Assembly (NCBI GenBank): GCA_948435975.1
Contig: CAOJHG010000182.1
Span: 1 to 5,370 of the forward strand
Direction: 5' to 3'
Length of the DNA stretch: 5,370 bases
DNA from: an uncultured Oscillibacter sp.
Lineage (GTDB): Bacteria; Bacillota; Clostridia; Oscillospirales; Oscillospiraceae
The notes below the pieces were generated by a model, which saw nothing but the letters and a program-made list of their open reading frames with translations, was not told the origin of the DNA and ran no database searches. Of this stretch, positions 1-5,370 are shown piece after piece. Numbering within the stretch: the stretch's first letter is position 1; every line of letters starts with the position of its first letter. Made by a program: the position numbers and the translations under genes.

Positions 1-385
1 GCCACACCATGGCCACGGCGGCGGGAGCGCACACCAGGGGCAGGAAGAAGATGGTCCGGAAGCCACCCTTGAATTTGACCTTGGTGTTCAGCAGCATCGC
101 CACAAACAGGGCCAGAATCATGCCCACGGGCACAGTGAGCACGCAGAACCAGACAGTATTCCATGTGGCCTTCCAGAACTCGGTATTGCTGAACATATCC
201 GTGTAGTTCTGGATGCCGATGAATCTATAGTGTCCAAAGCCCAGGTGCTCGCAGAAGCTGGTATAGATGGTCTGGATAAAGGGCCAGATGTTCAGCACGA
301 ACAGTCCGATGATGGTGGGAGCCACCATGATCCAGCCCCAGTTTTCCTCCCGCCGGGCGGCGGCGGACAGTTTTCTTGTTTTCAC
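1..385 (-). CDS. Sugar ABC transporter permease, MalF/UgpA type (N-terminal 128 residues, 3' end outside window)
   Basis: This is the membrane subunit of a carbohydrate ABC importer and works with the binding protein encoded just upstream. The visible protein starts MKTRKLSAAARREENWGW: a short basic cytoplasmic tail, then a first membrane segment at about residues 17-43 (WIMVAPTIIGLFVLNIWPF). A periplasm-side stretch with the family-typical FIGIQNYTDMF follows at 55-65. A second membrane segment lies at about 76-99 and a third begins at about 111 (TIFFLPLVCAPAAVAMVW). This order is characteristic of MalF/UgpA-like permeases, which usually run to about 290-310 residues; the EAA loop that contacts the ATPase would lie outside the window. 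The start is GTG at 385-383, chosen because GAGGAGGGA at 399-391 sits 5 nt upstream and no in-frame ATG precedes it. Only 14 nt separate it from the binding-protein stop, so the two are cotranscribed. A second permease (MalG type) probably follows off-window; that is inference. Confidence 0.9.
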   Translation of the reverse strand, partial: MKTRKLSAAARREENWGWIMVAPTIIGLFVLNIWPFIQTIYTSFCEHLGFGHYRFIGIQNYTDMFSNTEFWKATWNTVWFCVLTVPVGMILALFVAMLLNTKVKFKGGFRTIFFLPLVCAPAAVAMVW

Positions 386-390
386 CGCTG

Positions 391-399
391 TCCCTCCTC
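391..399 (-). promoter_or_regulatory. Ribosome binding site for the permease (supports a GTG start)
   Basis: On the minus strand GAGGAGGGA lies immediately after the TGA of the binding-protein gene and 5 nt before GTG at 385-383. It fixes the permease start as GTG and shows translation re-initiation distance from the gene upstream. Confidence 0.75.
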
Positions 400-1716
400 T
401 CAGTTGCCCGCCAGTTTCTTGGCGGTCTCCGTGTTGACGATTTCCGTCATCTTGTCCAGCCCGGAATCAATCTCCTGATTGCCGGCGTAGATCTGGGTCA
501 CCACGTCCATGACCTGGCTCTTCCAGCGGGGGCTGGCGGAGTTGTAGGGAATCTGGATGGCATAGTCAAACTGCTCGAAGATACAGTCCAGGTTAATCTT
601 GTAGTCATACTGCTCCCAGGCAACCCGCCAGCTCTCCTCGGTTCCGAGATAGGCGGGGATGGCCGCGCCGGACTCGCCCTGAATCAGCTGGGCTTCCTCG
701 GTGCCGAAGTACTTGATGACGTCCAGGGCCACGTCCAGCTTTTTGCCGTGGGCCGCCGCGGAGTAGCACAGGCCGTTGGAGATGCAGGCCCGGCCGTCCT
801 TGTCCAGGCTCTCGGGGGTGTCCACCGGGTTGGGGGCCTTGGGCAGCTTTGCAATGTCCCACTTGCCGTCCATATGGGGGTTGTTCTGCAGAGCGCCCAG
901 CAGACTCCAGGAGCCCTCCATGAACATGGCGCCCTTTTCGGACCAGAAGGTGGCGCCGGCGCCGTTCTGGGTGAAGAAGGTCTGGTCAGGGCACCAGTCT
1001 TCCTGCTGCATTCCGATATAGAACTCCATGGCTTCCTTGCCGCCGGGTTCATTATAGCCGGCGGCGGTCCTGTCCGCGTTAAGGATGTAGCCGCCGTTCT
1101 GGTAGACATAGGCCCAGTAGCCCAGCTGCTCGTCGCTGTAGGCCAGATACCCGTAGTTTCCGGTGGCGTCATAGATTTTTTGGGAGGCGTCCACCATGTC
1201 GTCCCAGGACCAGTCGTCGTCGGGATAGGCCACGCCGGCCTGATCGAACATCTCTTTGTTGTACACCAGAACGTTGTTGTCCTTGTCCTTGGGCACGCCG
1301 TAGTAGCGTCCGTCGGAGCCGCTGGCATTGTTCAGGGAAATCTCGGAGAAATGGTTCTGGTAATAGCCGCTTTCCACATCGTCATAGAGGTCTGTCACAT
1401 CGGCCAGCATGCCGAAGTCGGCGTAATACAGCAGCTGATTGGTGTGCATCCAGAAGATGTCGGGCATGGTGTTGGACTCGGCGGCGGCCTCCAGCTTGGT
1501 CCAGTACTCGCTCCAGCTGACCACCTGCACGTCGATGACCACGTCCGGGTGCTGGGCGGTGTAGGCCGCGCACATGGCTTCCATGCCCGGTTTCTGGGCT
1601 GTATCCCAGATCTGGAATTTAAGATGGGTCTTTCCGTCTGAAGCGCCGCAGCCGCACAGGGCCAGCAGCAGCGCCGCGGTCAGAACCAGCGCTGTGATAC
1701 GGGGGATCTTTCTCAT
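400..1716 (-). CDS. Extracellular sugar-binding lipoprotein of an ABC importer (SBP family 1)
   Basis: This 438-residue protein captures the substrate outside the membrane and delivers it to the permease. Residues 1-22 form a lipoprotein signal peptide: basic MRKIPR, a hydrophobic core, then the lipobox L20-C21-G22 before C23, which would be lipidated. The mature part follows the family 1 (UgpB/MalE-like) plan. It has LKFQIWDTAQKPGMEAM at 32-48, the W..YWTKLEAAAESNTMPDI block at 68-87, YYGVPKDKDNNVLVYNKEMF at 138-157, and FWSEKGAMFMEGSWSLLGA at 257-275, the family's conserved ligand-lobe motif. Length is normal. Aromatic residues are many (W68, W72, W89, W201, W258, W270), fitting a sugar ligand. 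The ATG at 1716 is preceded by AGAGGAG at 1730-1724 with 7 nt spacing. The gene leads an operon with the permease and diverges from the amylosucrase-like gene, so sucrose or a related glucoside is the likely ligand; the sequence alone does not prove it. Earlier family members also bind glycerol-3-phosphate, so other ligands remain possible. Confidence 0.92.
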   Translation of the reverse strand: MRKIPRITALVLTAALLLALCGCGASDGKTHLKFQIWDTAQKPGMEAMCAAYTAQHPDVVIDVQVVSWSEYWTKLEAAAESNTMPDIFWMHTNQLLYYADFGMLADVTDLYDDVESGYYQNHFSEISLNNASGSDGRYYGVPKDKDNNVLVYNKEMFDQAGVAYPDDDWSWDDMVDASQKIYDATGNYGYLAYSDEQLGYWAYVYQNGGYILNADRTAAGYNEPGGKEAMEFYIGMQQEDWCPDQTFFTQNGAGATFWSEKGAMFMEGSWSLLGALQNNPHMDGKWDIAKLPKAPNPVDTPESLDKDGRACISNGLCYSAAAHGKKLDVALDVIKYFGTEEAQLIQGESGAAIPAYLGTEESWRVAWEQYDYKINLDCIFEQFDYAIQIPYNSASPRWKSQVMDVVTQIYAGNQEIDSGLDKMTEIVNTETAKKLAGN

Positions 1717-1754
1717 AACTCCACTCCTCTGCTTGTTTGTCGCGCTCAGGTCTT

Positions 1755-1764
1755 GTTACGTAAC
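1755..1764. promoter_or_regulatory. Candidate operator, 10-bp palindrome with CG centre
   Basis: GTTACGTAAC is a perfect palindrome centred on CG, the layout typical of LacI/GalR-family operators. It starts about 10 bp downstream of the -10 of the candidate leftward promoter, so it would cover the transcription start region where a repressor blocks initiation. No regulator gene is visible in the window. The site is short, so chance occurrence is not excluded; position is the main support. Confidence 0.4.
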
Positions 1765-1773
1765 TGTGAATTT

Positions 1774-1803
1774 ATGATAATCCCGTCCCCGCCTGCCTGT
1801 AAA
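1774..1803 (-). promoter_or_regulatory. Candidate sigma-A promoter for the ABC importer operon
   Basis: On the minus strand TTTACA (1803-1798) matches TTGACA in 5 of 6 bases and TATCAT (1779-1774) matches TATAAT in 5 of 6, with an 18-nt spacer. Transcription would begin near 1767 and give a leader of about 50 nt before the lipoprotein ATG. The CG-centred palindrome at 1755-1764 lies directly at the predicted start of the transcript. Confidence 0.45.
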
Positions 1804-1897
1804 TAGATTCTATTTCGCAAAATATGCCCAAATGCAGGATAAGACGCTTTCAGCGCAGGCCGCGCAACATCTTGGTATATTCTTTCATAATTTCGAC

Positions 1898-1915
1898 TTT
1901 ACGCCTAATTTACGC
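1898..1915. repeat. Direct repeat TTTACGC, 11 bp apart
   Basis: TTTACGC occurs at 1898-1904 and again at 1909-1915, an 11-bp step that places both copies on the same face of the helix. It lies upstream of both divergent promoters in the AT-rich core of the intergenic region. Such spacing is seen at activator sites (for example AraC-type), but two 7-base copies are weak evidence. Confidence 0.25.
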
Positions 1916-1922
1916 GGTTTTA

Positions 1923-1934
1923 TTTTGTACAAAA
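1923..1934. promoter_or_regulatory. Perfect 12-bp palindrome, possible regulator site
   Basis: TTTTGTACAAAA is fully self-complementary and lies between the divergent promoters, about 125 bp upstream of the candidate -35 of the amylosucrase-like gene and about 120 bp upstream of the leftward -35. It is not followed by a T tract in a way that suggests a terminator. A dimeric DNA-binding protein site is plausible; the regulator is unknown. Confidence 0.3.
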
Positions 1935-2050
1935 CATAAAAAGATGCTTTTTTAAGTCCTCCGTTTGAGCAAAGGTCCAAAAACGATATGGCAATATACG
2001 AGATTTCGCCTTCTGCGGACAGGAACCGTGGATCTGGCGGCAATTCCCCC

Positions 2051-2080
2051 TTGCGTCCGGCGCCCTTTGTGTGATATAGT
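2051..2080 (+). promoter_or_regulatory. Candidate extended -10 promoter for the amylosucrase-like gene
   Basis: TATAGT at 2075-2080 matches TATAAT in 5 of 6 bases and is preceded by TG one base upstream (TGATATAGT), an extended -10. A weak -35, TTGCGT at 2051-2056, sits 18 nt upstream. Transcription would begin near 2087, leaving a short leader that just includes the GGAGGAGG ribosome binding site at 2096-2103. Confidence 0.45.
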
Positions 2081-2110
2081 AGCCAAAACTTTGCCGGAGG
2101 AGGCAGAATC

Positions 2111-3952
2111 ATGGCGTTGGAATTTCAGGGCCGCCTGGCGCGGCACTATGACGAGCTGAAATGGCTGTATCTGGAGCTGTATCGGGACGAGGGCGCTTTC
2201 AGCTATTTTACGGGGATGCTGGAGCGCTGCTGGAAGGACCGGAAACAGGCCCTCCGGAACCAGGACGCGAAGCGGGAGGCGGACCCGGACTGGTACCGCC
2301 GGCCGGACCTGCTGGGCATGATGCTCTACGTGGACGCCTTCGCGGGGAACCTGAGGGGCGTCAAGGAAAAGCTGGGGTATCTTCAGGAGTGCGGCGTGAA
2401 CTATCTCCATCTCATGCCCCTGCTGGATACCCCCAGGGGCCGCAGCGACGGAGGCTATGCCGTCAGCGACTTCCGGGCCGTCCGGCCCGACCTGGGCGCC
2501 ATGGAGGACCTGGAAAAGCTGGCCGACGCCTGCCGGAGGCGGGGAATCAGCCTGTGTCTGGATTTTGTAATGAACCACACCAGCGAGGACCATGAATGGG
2601 CCAAAAAGGCCCGGGCCGGAGAACCGGGTTACCGGGAGCGGTATTTCTTCTATGACAGCTGGGATATCCCCCGGGAGTTTGAGAAGAGCGTCCCCCAGGT
2701 GTTTCCCACCACCGCCCCCGGCAGCTTTACACAGCTGGAGGACGGGCAGATTGTCATGACCAATTTCTATCCCTATCAGTGGGATTTGAACTATGCCAAC
2801 CCCACGGTGTTCAACGACATGACGGAAAACCTGCTCTTCCTGGCCAACCGGGGCATCGACGTCATCCGCCTGGACGCCATTCCATACATCTGGAAGGAGC
2901 TGGGCACCGACTGCCGGAACCTCCCCCAGGTCCACACCCTGGCCCGGATGCTGCGGATGGTCTGCGAGATTGTCTGCCCCGGCGTGCTGCTGCTGGGGGA
3001 GGTGGTGATGGAGCCGGCCAAGGTGGCCCCCTACTTCGGCACGCCGGAAAAGCCGGAGTGTCATATGCTCTACAACGTCACCACCATGGCCACCACCTGG
3101 CACACCCTGGCCACCGGGGACGTCTCCCTGCTGCGGCGGCAGATGGAGGCGGTCTGTGCCCTGCCCAGGGACTTTCTGTTCCTCAACTACCTGCGCTGTC
3201 ACGATGATATCGGCTGGGGACTGGACTATCCCTGGCTGGCGCAGAACTCCGGCGCCAACGAGGTGGCCCACAAGCGCTATCTGAACGACTGGTTTACCGG
3301 GAAATTCCCCGGCAGCGACGCGAGAGGAGAGCTGTATAATGACGACCCCCGTCTGGGCGACGCCAGGCTCTGCGGCACCACCGCCTCCCTCTGCGGACTG
3401 GAAACGGCGGAATACGAGGGGGACCCCTTCAAGCGGGAACGGGCCGTTGCCTGTGACCTGACCCTCCACGCCTGGATGCTGTCCCAGAGCGGCATCCCGG
3501 TTATCTACAGCGGGGACGAGGTGGGCCGGTTCAACGACTATACCTATCACGACGATCCGGACAAGCGGGACGACAGCCGGTATATCCACCGGGGGGCCTT
3601 CCAGTGGGACCTGGCGGATGGGCGGAAGGACCCGGATACCTACCAGGGCAGACTGTTCCAGGGCCTGCGGCGGCTGGAGTCCATCCGCGGGTCGGAACCC
3701 TGCTTTGACGCGCAGGCGGACGTGAGGGTGGAGGACAGCGGAGATTCCCGGGTGCTGGCCCTGTGCCGCCGGATGGGAGACCGGGAGCTGATCTGCCTGT
3801 TCAACTTCAGCAATCAGTTTGTCCGGGCCGGCGCAGACCGGCCGGGAAGCTACACGGATCTGATGTATGGCGCGAGCTATGATGATATCCGCCGGGTTGA
3901 GCTGTGGCCCAACGGATTTGCATGGCTGCTGCGGGACCGGCCCCGCGCCTGA
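2111..3952 (+). CDS. Amylosucrase-like glycoside hydrolase family 13 enzyme (GH13 subfamily 4)
   Basis: A 613-residue enzyme expected to split sucrose and either pass glucosyl units to an alpha-1,4-glucan (amylosucrase, EC 2.4.1.4) or to water (sucrose hydrolase). There is no signal peptide, so it is cytoplasmic. Compared from memory with the 636-residue Neisseria polysaccharea enzyme, it has a helical N-terminal domain (about 1-70) and a TIM barrel opening with LYVDAFAGNLRGVKEKL (72-88). Then come RSDGGYAV with D113 and region I DFVMNHTSED with H156. The nucleophile is D255 in DVIRLDAIPYIWK, the acid/base E297 in LLLGEVVME, and the third carboxylate D365 in CHDDIGW. A subfamily-specific B'-like insert spans about 371-430, and DDSR with R490 matches the Arg that pairs with D113 at the pocket floor. 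A C-terminal beta domain ends the protein. The D113/R490 pair and the insert favour subfamily 4 over sucrose phosphorylase or ordinary alpha-glucosidase. ATG at 2111 follows GGAGGAGG with 7 nt spacing. Hydrolase versus polymerase activity cannot be decided from sequence. Confidence 0.9.
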   Translation: MALEFQGRLARHYDELKWLYLELYRDEGAFSYFTGMLERCWKDRKQALRNQDAKREADPDWYRRPDLLGMMLYVDAFAGNLRGVKEKLGYLQECGVNYLHLMPLLDTPRGRSDGGYAVSDFRAVRPDLGAMEDLEKLADACRRRGISLCLDFVMNHTSEDHEWAKKARAGEPGYRERYFFYDSWDIPREFEKSVPQVFPTTAPGSFTQLEDGQIVMTNFYPYQWDLNYANPTVFNDMTENLLFLANRGIDVIRLDAIPYIWKELGTDCRNLPQVHTLARMLRMVCEIVCPGVLLLGEVVMEPAKVAPYFGTPEKPECHMLYNVTTMATTWHTLATGDVSLLRRQMEAVCALPRDFLFLNYLRCHDDIGWGLDYPWLAQNSGANEVAHKRYLNDWFTGKFPGSDARGELYNDDPRLGDARLCGTTASLCGLETAEYEGDPFKRERAVACDLTLHAWMLSQSGIPVIYSGDEVGRFNDYTYHDDPDKRDDSRYIHRGAFQWDLADGRKDPDTYQGRLFQGLRRLESIRGSEPCFDAQADVRVEDSGDSRVLALCRRMGDRELICLFNFSNQFVRAGADRPGSYTDLMYGASYDDIRRVELWPNGFAWLLRDRPRA

Positions 3953-4404
3953 AAGACGGCCGTCAGGCGGCGCCAGACACGGCCAGGTGCGTGTTGGAGC
4001 CTGCGGTTCAAAGAGGCGCATGCGGCAGGATACAGGACTCTGCGCCCGCTTTTCCGGGAGGGCCGGCGAGGCGGACTGCCGGAATGGGGTTTGGGGAGCC
4101 GCCCCATGTTCCGGACCCGCCCAAACTGCATGCCGCCGTACAGGATACGGAAACAAAACAGAGCCGGTTTCCTCGCAAGGAAAACGCCGCGGACCTAAGC
4201 GGAAAGTCTGCTTATAGCAATCTTCATAATTGCCGCCAGTAAGCCGGTGAGGGCGGCGGCCCCTGCACCTCTCTGCGGAAGATGGCCCCCTGTCCGGCCT
4301 CTTTGTCGGCAATTTCGACGTTTGCTACAGGCTGCGCGAAGTCCGTCCCCCTTACCCTTAAAGAATGGTTTCGACACGCTGGTTATTGTTTGTTTTGAAA
4401 ACTG
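3953..4404. other. Gene-poor intergenic stretch with short inverted repeats
   Basis: No gene is supported here. The GC-rich part has several small inverted repeats: GACGGCCGTC at 3955-3964, GGCCGT/ACGGCC at 3958-3963 and 3979-3984, a TTCCGG/CCGGAA pair around 4055-4086, and TTTCCT/AGGAAA around 4168-4183. None is followed by a T tract, so I do not call a terminator for the amylosucrase-like gene. On the minus strand, roughly 4380-4224, two overlapping frames stay open without a convincing ribosome binding site; one has an ATG (4377) but a very basic, repetitive product, the other no ATG. They may be a decayed gene or a dispersed intergenic element. Confidence 0.5.
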
Positions 4405-4634
4405 CTATAAATAGTTCTCCACTGCCTCCGGCTTCAGCGGAGATGGGCAGCGGGCAATACACTTCTTCGGATGCAGACCCGCCGCCCTCTCCGCCTGATA
4501 CTTTTGCAGCCATGCCTGAAAGCTACTCAATCGTATGCCCAATTCTTCCCGTATCTGTGTGCTGCCCTTTTGCGCTTTCAGATAATTTTCCACTGCCTGA
4601 TTTCCCCCGGTGCTATTTTTCCTTTTATGCTCAT
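4405..4634 (-). pseudogene. IS3-type transposase orfA remnant (frameshifted and truncated)
   Basis: OrfA of IS3-family elements (IS150-like) is the DNA-binding part of the transposase, built of helix-turn-helix units. Here one unit is readable: QAVENYLKAQKGSTQIREEL, LGIRLSSFQAWLQKYQ and AAGLHPKK. A second unit begins (SPLKPEAVENYL), then a TAG stop at 4407-4405 cuts it off where the next helix should follow; the rest of orfA and all of orfB are missing. The likely true start is ATG at 4634, reading MSIKGKIA, with GGAGGGAG upstream. This frame disagrees with the helix-turn-helix frame and they meet at a run of five G (4608-4604), so the gene is also frameshifted. The repeated AVENYL reflects two related units. 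A longer open frame from 4701 exists only because the upstream inverted repeat happens to lack stops. The remnant cannot make transposase. Confidence 0.7.
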
Positions 4635-4701
4635 GATAATTGCTCCCTCCAAAGCAGACAGTCTTGTTTTTCCACTGTCTGCTTTGGAGGGAGCATATCA
4701 T
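4633..4701. repeat. Long inverted repeat, probable pair of facing IS ends
   Basis: The arms at 4641-4662 and 4674-4695 are perfectly complementary over 22 bp, separated by an 11-nt loop (4663-4673). After a 2-nt bulge (4639-4640) the match continues for 6 bp (ATGATA at 4633-4638 with TATCAT at 4696-4701). Each arm, read outward from the loop, begins with TGTCTGCTTTGGAGGGAGCA, an end sequence resembling IS3-family terminal repeats that start with TG. The left arm lies directly in front of the orfA remnant and includes its probable ribosome binding site. No T tract follows on either strand, so it is not a classical terminator, although it could stop or slow transcription coming from the M56-type gene. 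Confidence 0.75.
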
Positions 4702-4757
4702 ACTTCAAAACCGCCGCAAGGCTGCTTGTATTTCGTTCGGGCGTGCAGATACCCGCC

Positions 4758-4788
4758 GCCGAAACAACGGTTTTTATTTTGTTCCGGC
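4758..4788 (-). terminator. Weak hairpin after the M56-type gene, possible terminator
   Basis: On the minus strand GCCGGAACAA (4788-4779) pairs with TTGTTTCGGC (4767-4758), a 10-bp stem with one G-U pair and an 11-nt loop, starting 17 nt after the stop codon. It lacks a following U tract, so it may only stabilise the mRNA end; the call is tentative. Confidence 0.25.
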
Positions 4789-4804
4789 AGAAGTGCTGAA
4801 TATT

Positions 4805-5370
4805 TCAGGATGCGTCTGCCGACACAATCGAAACACTGCCTTTTACATTTCCCAAAGTGCCGTCCGGAGCCTGGAGATACAGCTGATAGGTTCCGGGCTT
4901 TGACGCTGGAGGTCCAACGGTAAAATTCCCGATACATTCCAGCGCCTCCCCCGGCTGACGCAGGTTGTTCACCGACCAATAGGACACATCTTTCTGCCCG
5001 GCCTTTGCGAAAAAGACGTTCATTCTGTTCCCCGTTTTCGATGAGATGTCGTATAATATTTCGTCCCCATCGGACAATGTGTAATCCCCTAGGAAAATGG
5101 TTTCTCCTGCCGCTACGGTCTTGAAATCAACGGGGATGATTTCCACGCCGGTTTTATCATCCGGGTCATCCATATCCCCAAACTGCTCAGCCACTTCCGC
5201 CTCGGTCATATAGGCGACGCCTGTGATATCGTCGTTCGCGTCCCGGGTGATTTTAATATTGACGGTTCCCTTCGGGTTCATATTCAGAGTATAGAAGGAG
5301 CCATCCTTCCGGATGTCCAGAAAGATATTGACCAGCTGTCCTTGATAATAATAGGTCTTTTCATCCACCA
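4805..5370 (-). CDS. C-terminal part of a BlaR1-like (peptidase M56 family) membrane sensor/antirepressor
   Basis: The last 187 residues of a larger protein whose beginning lies beyond the right edge; the frame is open to the window end, and the GTG at 5368 is not taken as a real start. Family members have several membrane helices and a zinc metalloprotease loop with HEXXH, and work with a BlaI-type repressor; none of that is in view. Visible is the outer C-terminal region. About 5-65 contains TYYYQGQLVNIFLDIRKDGS, YTLNMNPKGTVNIKITRD and ITGVAYMTEAEVAEQFGDMD, a pattern I associate with C-termini of Firmicutes M56 proteins. About 75-185 looks like a beta-sandwich: ETIFLGDYTLSDGDEILYDI, KTGNRMNVFFAKAG, ECIGNFTV, GTYQLYLQAPDGTLGNVKG. 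The last part may sense a ligand outside the cell; this is inference. It reads toward the IS remnant and ends at TGA 4807-4805. Codon use is more AT-rich than in the sugar genes. It could instead be an unrelated surface protein. Confidence 0.6.
   Translation of the reverse strand, partial: VDEKTYYYQGQLVNIFLDIRKDGSFYTLNMNPKGTVNIKITRDANDDITGVAYMTEAEVAEQFGDMDDPDDKTGVEIIPVDFKTVAAGETIFLGDYTLSDGDEILYDISSKTGNRMNVFFAKAGQKDVSYWSVNNLRQPGEALECIGNFTVGPPASKPGTYQLYLQAPDGTLGNVKGSVSIVSADAS

Noticed and set aside
376..1641. Plus-strand open frame of 421 codons opposite the binding-protein gene
   Set aside because: Antisense shadow rich in Val/Gly/His; the minus strand encodes a complete lipoprotein with signal peptide and ribosome binding site.
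1839..1852. CcpA-type cre site (ATAAGACGCTTTCA)
   Set aside because: Only one half (CGCTTTCA) fits the consensus; the other half has four mismatches, including the outer TG.
2111..3952. Sucrose phosphorylase or oligo-1,6-glucosidase as the product
   Set aside because: The SDGGYAV and DDSR pocket motifs, the long N-terminal helical region and the insert after CHDDIGW are subfamily 4 traits not expected in those enzymes.
3955..3984. Rho-independent terminator directly after the amylosucrase-like gene
   Set aside because: Short GC-rich inverted repeats are present but no T tract follows.
1952..4312. Minus-strand open frame of 786 codons opposite the amylosucrase-like gene
   Set aside because: It is the antisense shadow of a high-GC gene: low-complexity Pro/Gly/Val/His-rich product, no family motif, while the plus strand has a clear enzyme.
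4635..4701. ATG at 4701 as the start of the transposase fragment
   Set aside because: The added residues are simply translated inverted repeat; the ATG at 4634 with GGAGGGAG upstream fits an orfA start better, although in another frame.
4365..4799. Plus-strand open frame of 144 codons
   Set aside because: It runs through the transposase remnant and the inverted repeat, has no recognisable domain and no good ribosome binding site.

Overview
The window looks like chromosomal DNA of a GC-rich Clostridia-type Firmicute, most likely an Oscillospiraceae-like gut bacterium. The signs are strong GGAGG-type ribosome binding sites, an LCGC lipobox on a solute-binding lipoprotein, the C-terminal part of a BlaR1/M56-type membrane protein, and an IS3-type transposase remnant. 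The taxonomic placement is inference from gene style, not from a marker gene.

Left half (1-3952): a divergent carbohydrate locus. Leftward on the minus strand lie a sugar-binding lipoprotein (400-1716) and, directly behind it, the start of a MalF/UgpA-type ABC permease (1-385, cut by the window edge). Rightward on the plus strand lies a 613-residue cytoplasmic glycoside hydrolase of the amylosucrase type (GH13 subfamily 4; 2111-3952) with an intact catalytic triad. The 394 bp between the two divergent starts carry a candidate promoter for each side, a perfect 10-bp palindrome with a CG centre just downstream of the leftward promoter (LacI-family style operator), a perfect 12-bp palindrome and a short direct repeat. 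The likely working model is import of sucrose or a related alpha-glucoside by the ABC system, followed by transglucosylation or hydrolysis inside the cell.

Middle (3953-4404): about 450 bp without a gene I can support. It is GC-rich with several short inverted repeats.

Right part (4405-5370): visibly more AT-rich and apparently of other origin. It holds a truncated and frameshifted IS3-type orfA remnant (4405-4634, minus), a long nearly perfect inverted repeat (4633-4701) that looks like two transposon ends facing each other across 11 bp, and the C-terminal 187 residues of a BlaR1-like (peptidase M56 family) sensor/antirepressor whose N-terminus lies beyond the right edge.

No RNA gene, CRISPR array or complete mobile element was seen. 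The most interesting items are the amylosucrase-like enzyme with unusual residues at known specificity positions, its divergent link to an ABC importer with a candidate operator, and the inverted repeat that would bury the transposase ribosome binding site.
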